Below are positions 5,017-5,240 of a stretch of DNA of 5,240 nucleotides, piece after piece. How positions within the stretch are numbered: the stretch's first letter is position 1; every line of letters begins with the position of its first letter. Under the pieces are notes generated by a model that saw only the letters and a program-made list of their open reading frames with translations, was not told the origin of the DNA and ran no database searches. The translations under genes and the position numbers were made by a program. The DNA comes from Acidobacteriota bacterium (GTDB lineage Bacteria; Acidobacteriota; Terriglobia; Acidiferrales; UBA7541): the NCBI GenBank assembly GCA_003224075.1, contig QHYF01000181.1, positions 1-5,240 of the forward strand. The letters run 5' to 3'.

Positions 5017-5203
5017 CTGAAACTGGGCGCAAGCATTGAACCTAATTTGCTCGCCCCGCGCAACCTCGAATCCCCCAACCCCAATAGACGGCCCGAAGTG
5101 CAAAGTCGTTTCTGCATTTCTGCGTGCGCCCTTGCGAAAGAACCAAAAAGGGGCTAAACCTAGGAATTGTCCACGGCCGCGCTGCCGATTTGGACCCTGT
5201 TTC

Positions 5204-5210
5204 GGGAGGT
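5204..5210 (+). promoter_or_regulatory. Ribosome binding site of the right-edge gene
   Basis: GGGAGGT lies 4 nt before the ATG at 5215, close to the canonical AGGAGGT. It is the best Shine-Dalgarno on the plus strand in this window, and it picks the ATG over a GTG at 5209 and a TTG at 5167 in the same frame. Confidence 0.65.
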
Positions 5211-5214
5211 GGCC

Positions 5215-5240
5215 ATGCCGGATTCACGACGCCGTTTGTT
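5215..5240 (+). CDS. Start of a truncated gene with a Tat-like N-terminus
   Basis: Only eight full codons are visible, reading MPDSRRRL, and the ninth is Phe or Leu (TT plus an unseen base). S4-R5-R6-R7-L8-[F/L]9 fits the twin-arginine signal pattern S-R-R-x-hydrophobic-hydrophobic at the usual distance from the N-terminus, so the product may be a folded exported or cofactor-containing protein. The frame is closed upstream by a TAG at 5161, which together with the ribosome binding site supports this start. The function cannot be named from so little sequence. Confidence 0.55.

Noticed and set aside
5032..5095. G-rich minus-strand stretch upstream of the DUF2911 gene as a possible G-quadruplex
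   Set aside because: The G-runs are unevenly spaced, with fewer than four closely placed runs of three or more, so it does not meet a strict quadruplex pattern.
5002..5103. 34-residue N-terminal extension of the DUF2911 protein
   Set aside because: It would bury the signal peptide inside the protein. The ATG at 5001 has its own Shine-Dalgarno and a proper signal-peptide n-region.
5132..5160. TTGCGA-N17-TAAACC as a promoter for the right-edge gene
   Set aside because: The -10 match is only 3 of 6 and the -35 match 4 of 6, about what chance gives.
1..5240. CRISPR arrays, tRNA or rRNA genes, insertion sequences, phage or defence genes
   Set aside because: No regularly spaced repeats, no tRNA cloverleaf or rRNA segments, and no transposase, integrase or nuclease motifs were seen. 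All long frames are accounted for by metabolic, redox, transport and envelope genes.

Overview
The window carries seven intact or nearly intact genes plus the first codons of an eighth. Base composition (GC in the high fifties by eye), the mix of genes and the exported DUF2911 protein suggest an environmental Gram-negative-type bacterium, with Acidobacteriota as the best guess. That assignment is inference from gene style, because no rRNA or other phylogenetic marker is present.

Layout. Positions 1-181 hold no supportable gene. A membrane-anchored TlpA/ResA-like thioredoxin is encoded on the minus strand (709 to 182). An 88-bp divergent intergenic region (710-797) holds a good sigma70-type promoter reading rightwards. 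From it runs a compact plus-strand cluster: a family 2 glycosyltransferase (798-1871), two tandem paralogous 6-pyruvoyl/6-carboxytetrahydropterin synthases (1882-2313 and 2310-2750), GTP cyclohydrolase I folE (2747-3358) and an EamA/DMT-family transporter (3404-4366). The three pterin genes overlap by 4 bp at each junction (ATGA, then GTGA) and the glycosyltransferase lies only 10 bp upstream, so these four look like one transcription unit. The transporter is 45 bp further on, behind a 9-bp GC-rich inverted repeat. A bidirectional terminator at 4397-4440 separates the cluster from a convergent minus-strand gene for an exported DUF2911 protein (5001 to 4459). At the right edge a new plus-strand gene begins at 5215 with a clear ribosome binding site and a twin-arginine-like N-terminus.

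How the genes work together. FolE converts GTP to 7,8-dihydroneopterin triphosphate, the direct substrate of PTPS/QueD enzymes. The window therefore encodes the first two steps of a reduced-pterin pathway, towards tetrahydrobiopterin-type cofactors or, less likely, queuosine. Both synthases keep the catalytic Cys, Asp and His, the three zinc His and the pterin-anchoring Glu, so neither looks decayed. Their Cys-to-HGH spacing is that of the tetrahydrobiopterin-type enzymes, and the first copy also satisfies the QueD-type spacing. No queC, queE, queF or sepiapterin reductase gene is present here. The most unusual point is the co-transcription of a membrane glycosyltransferase, two PTPS copies and folE, followed by a small-molecule transporter. 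This could be a modified-pterin pathway, or an operon of convenience.
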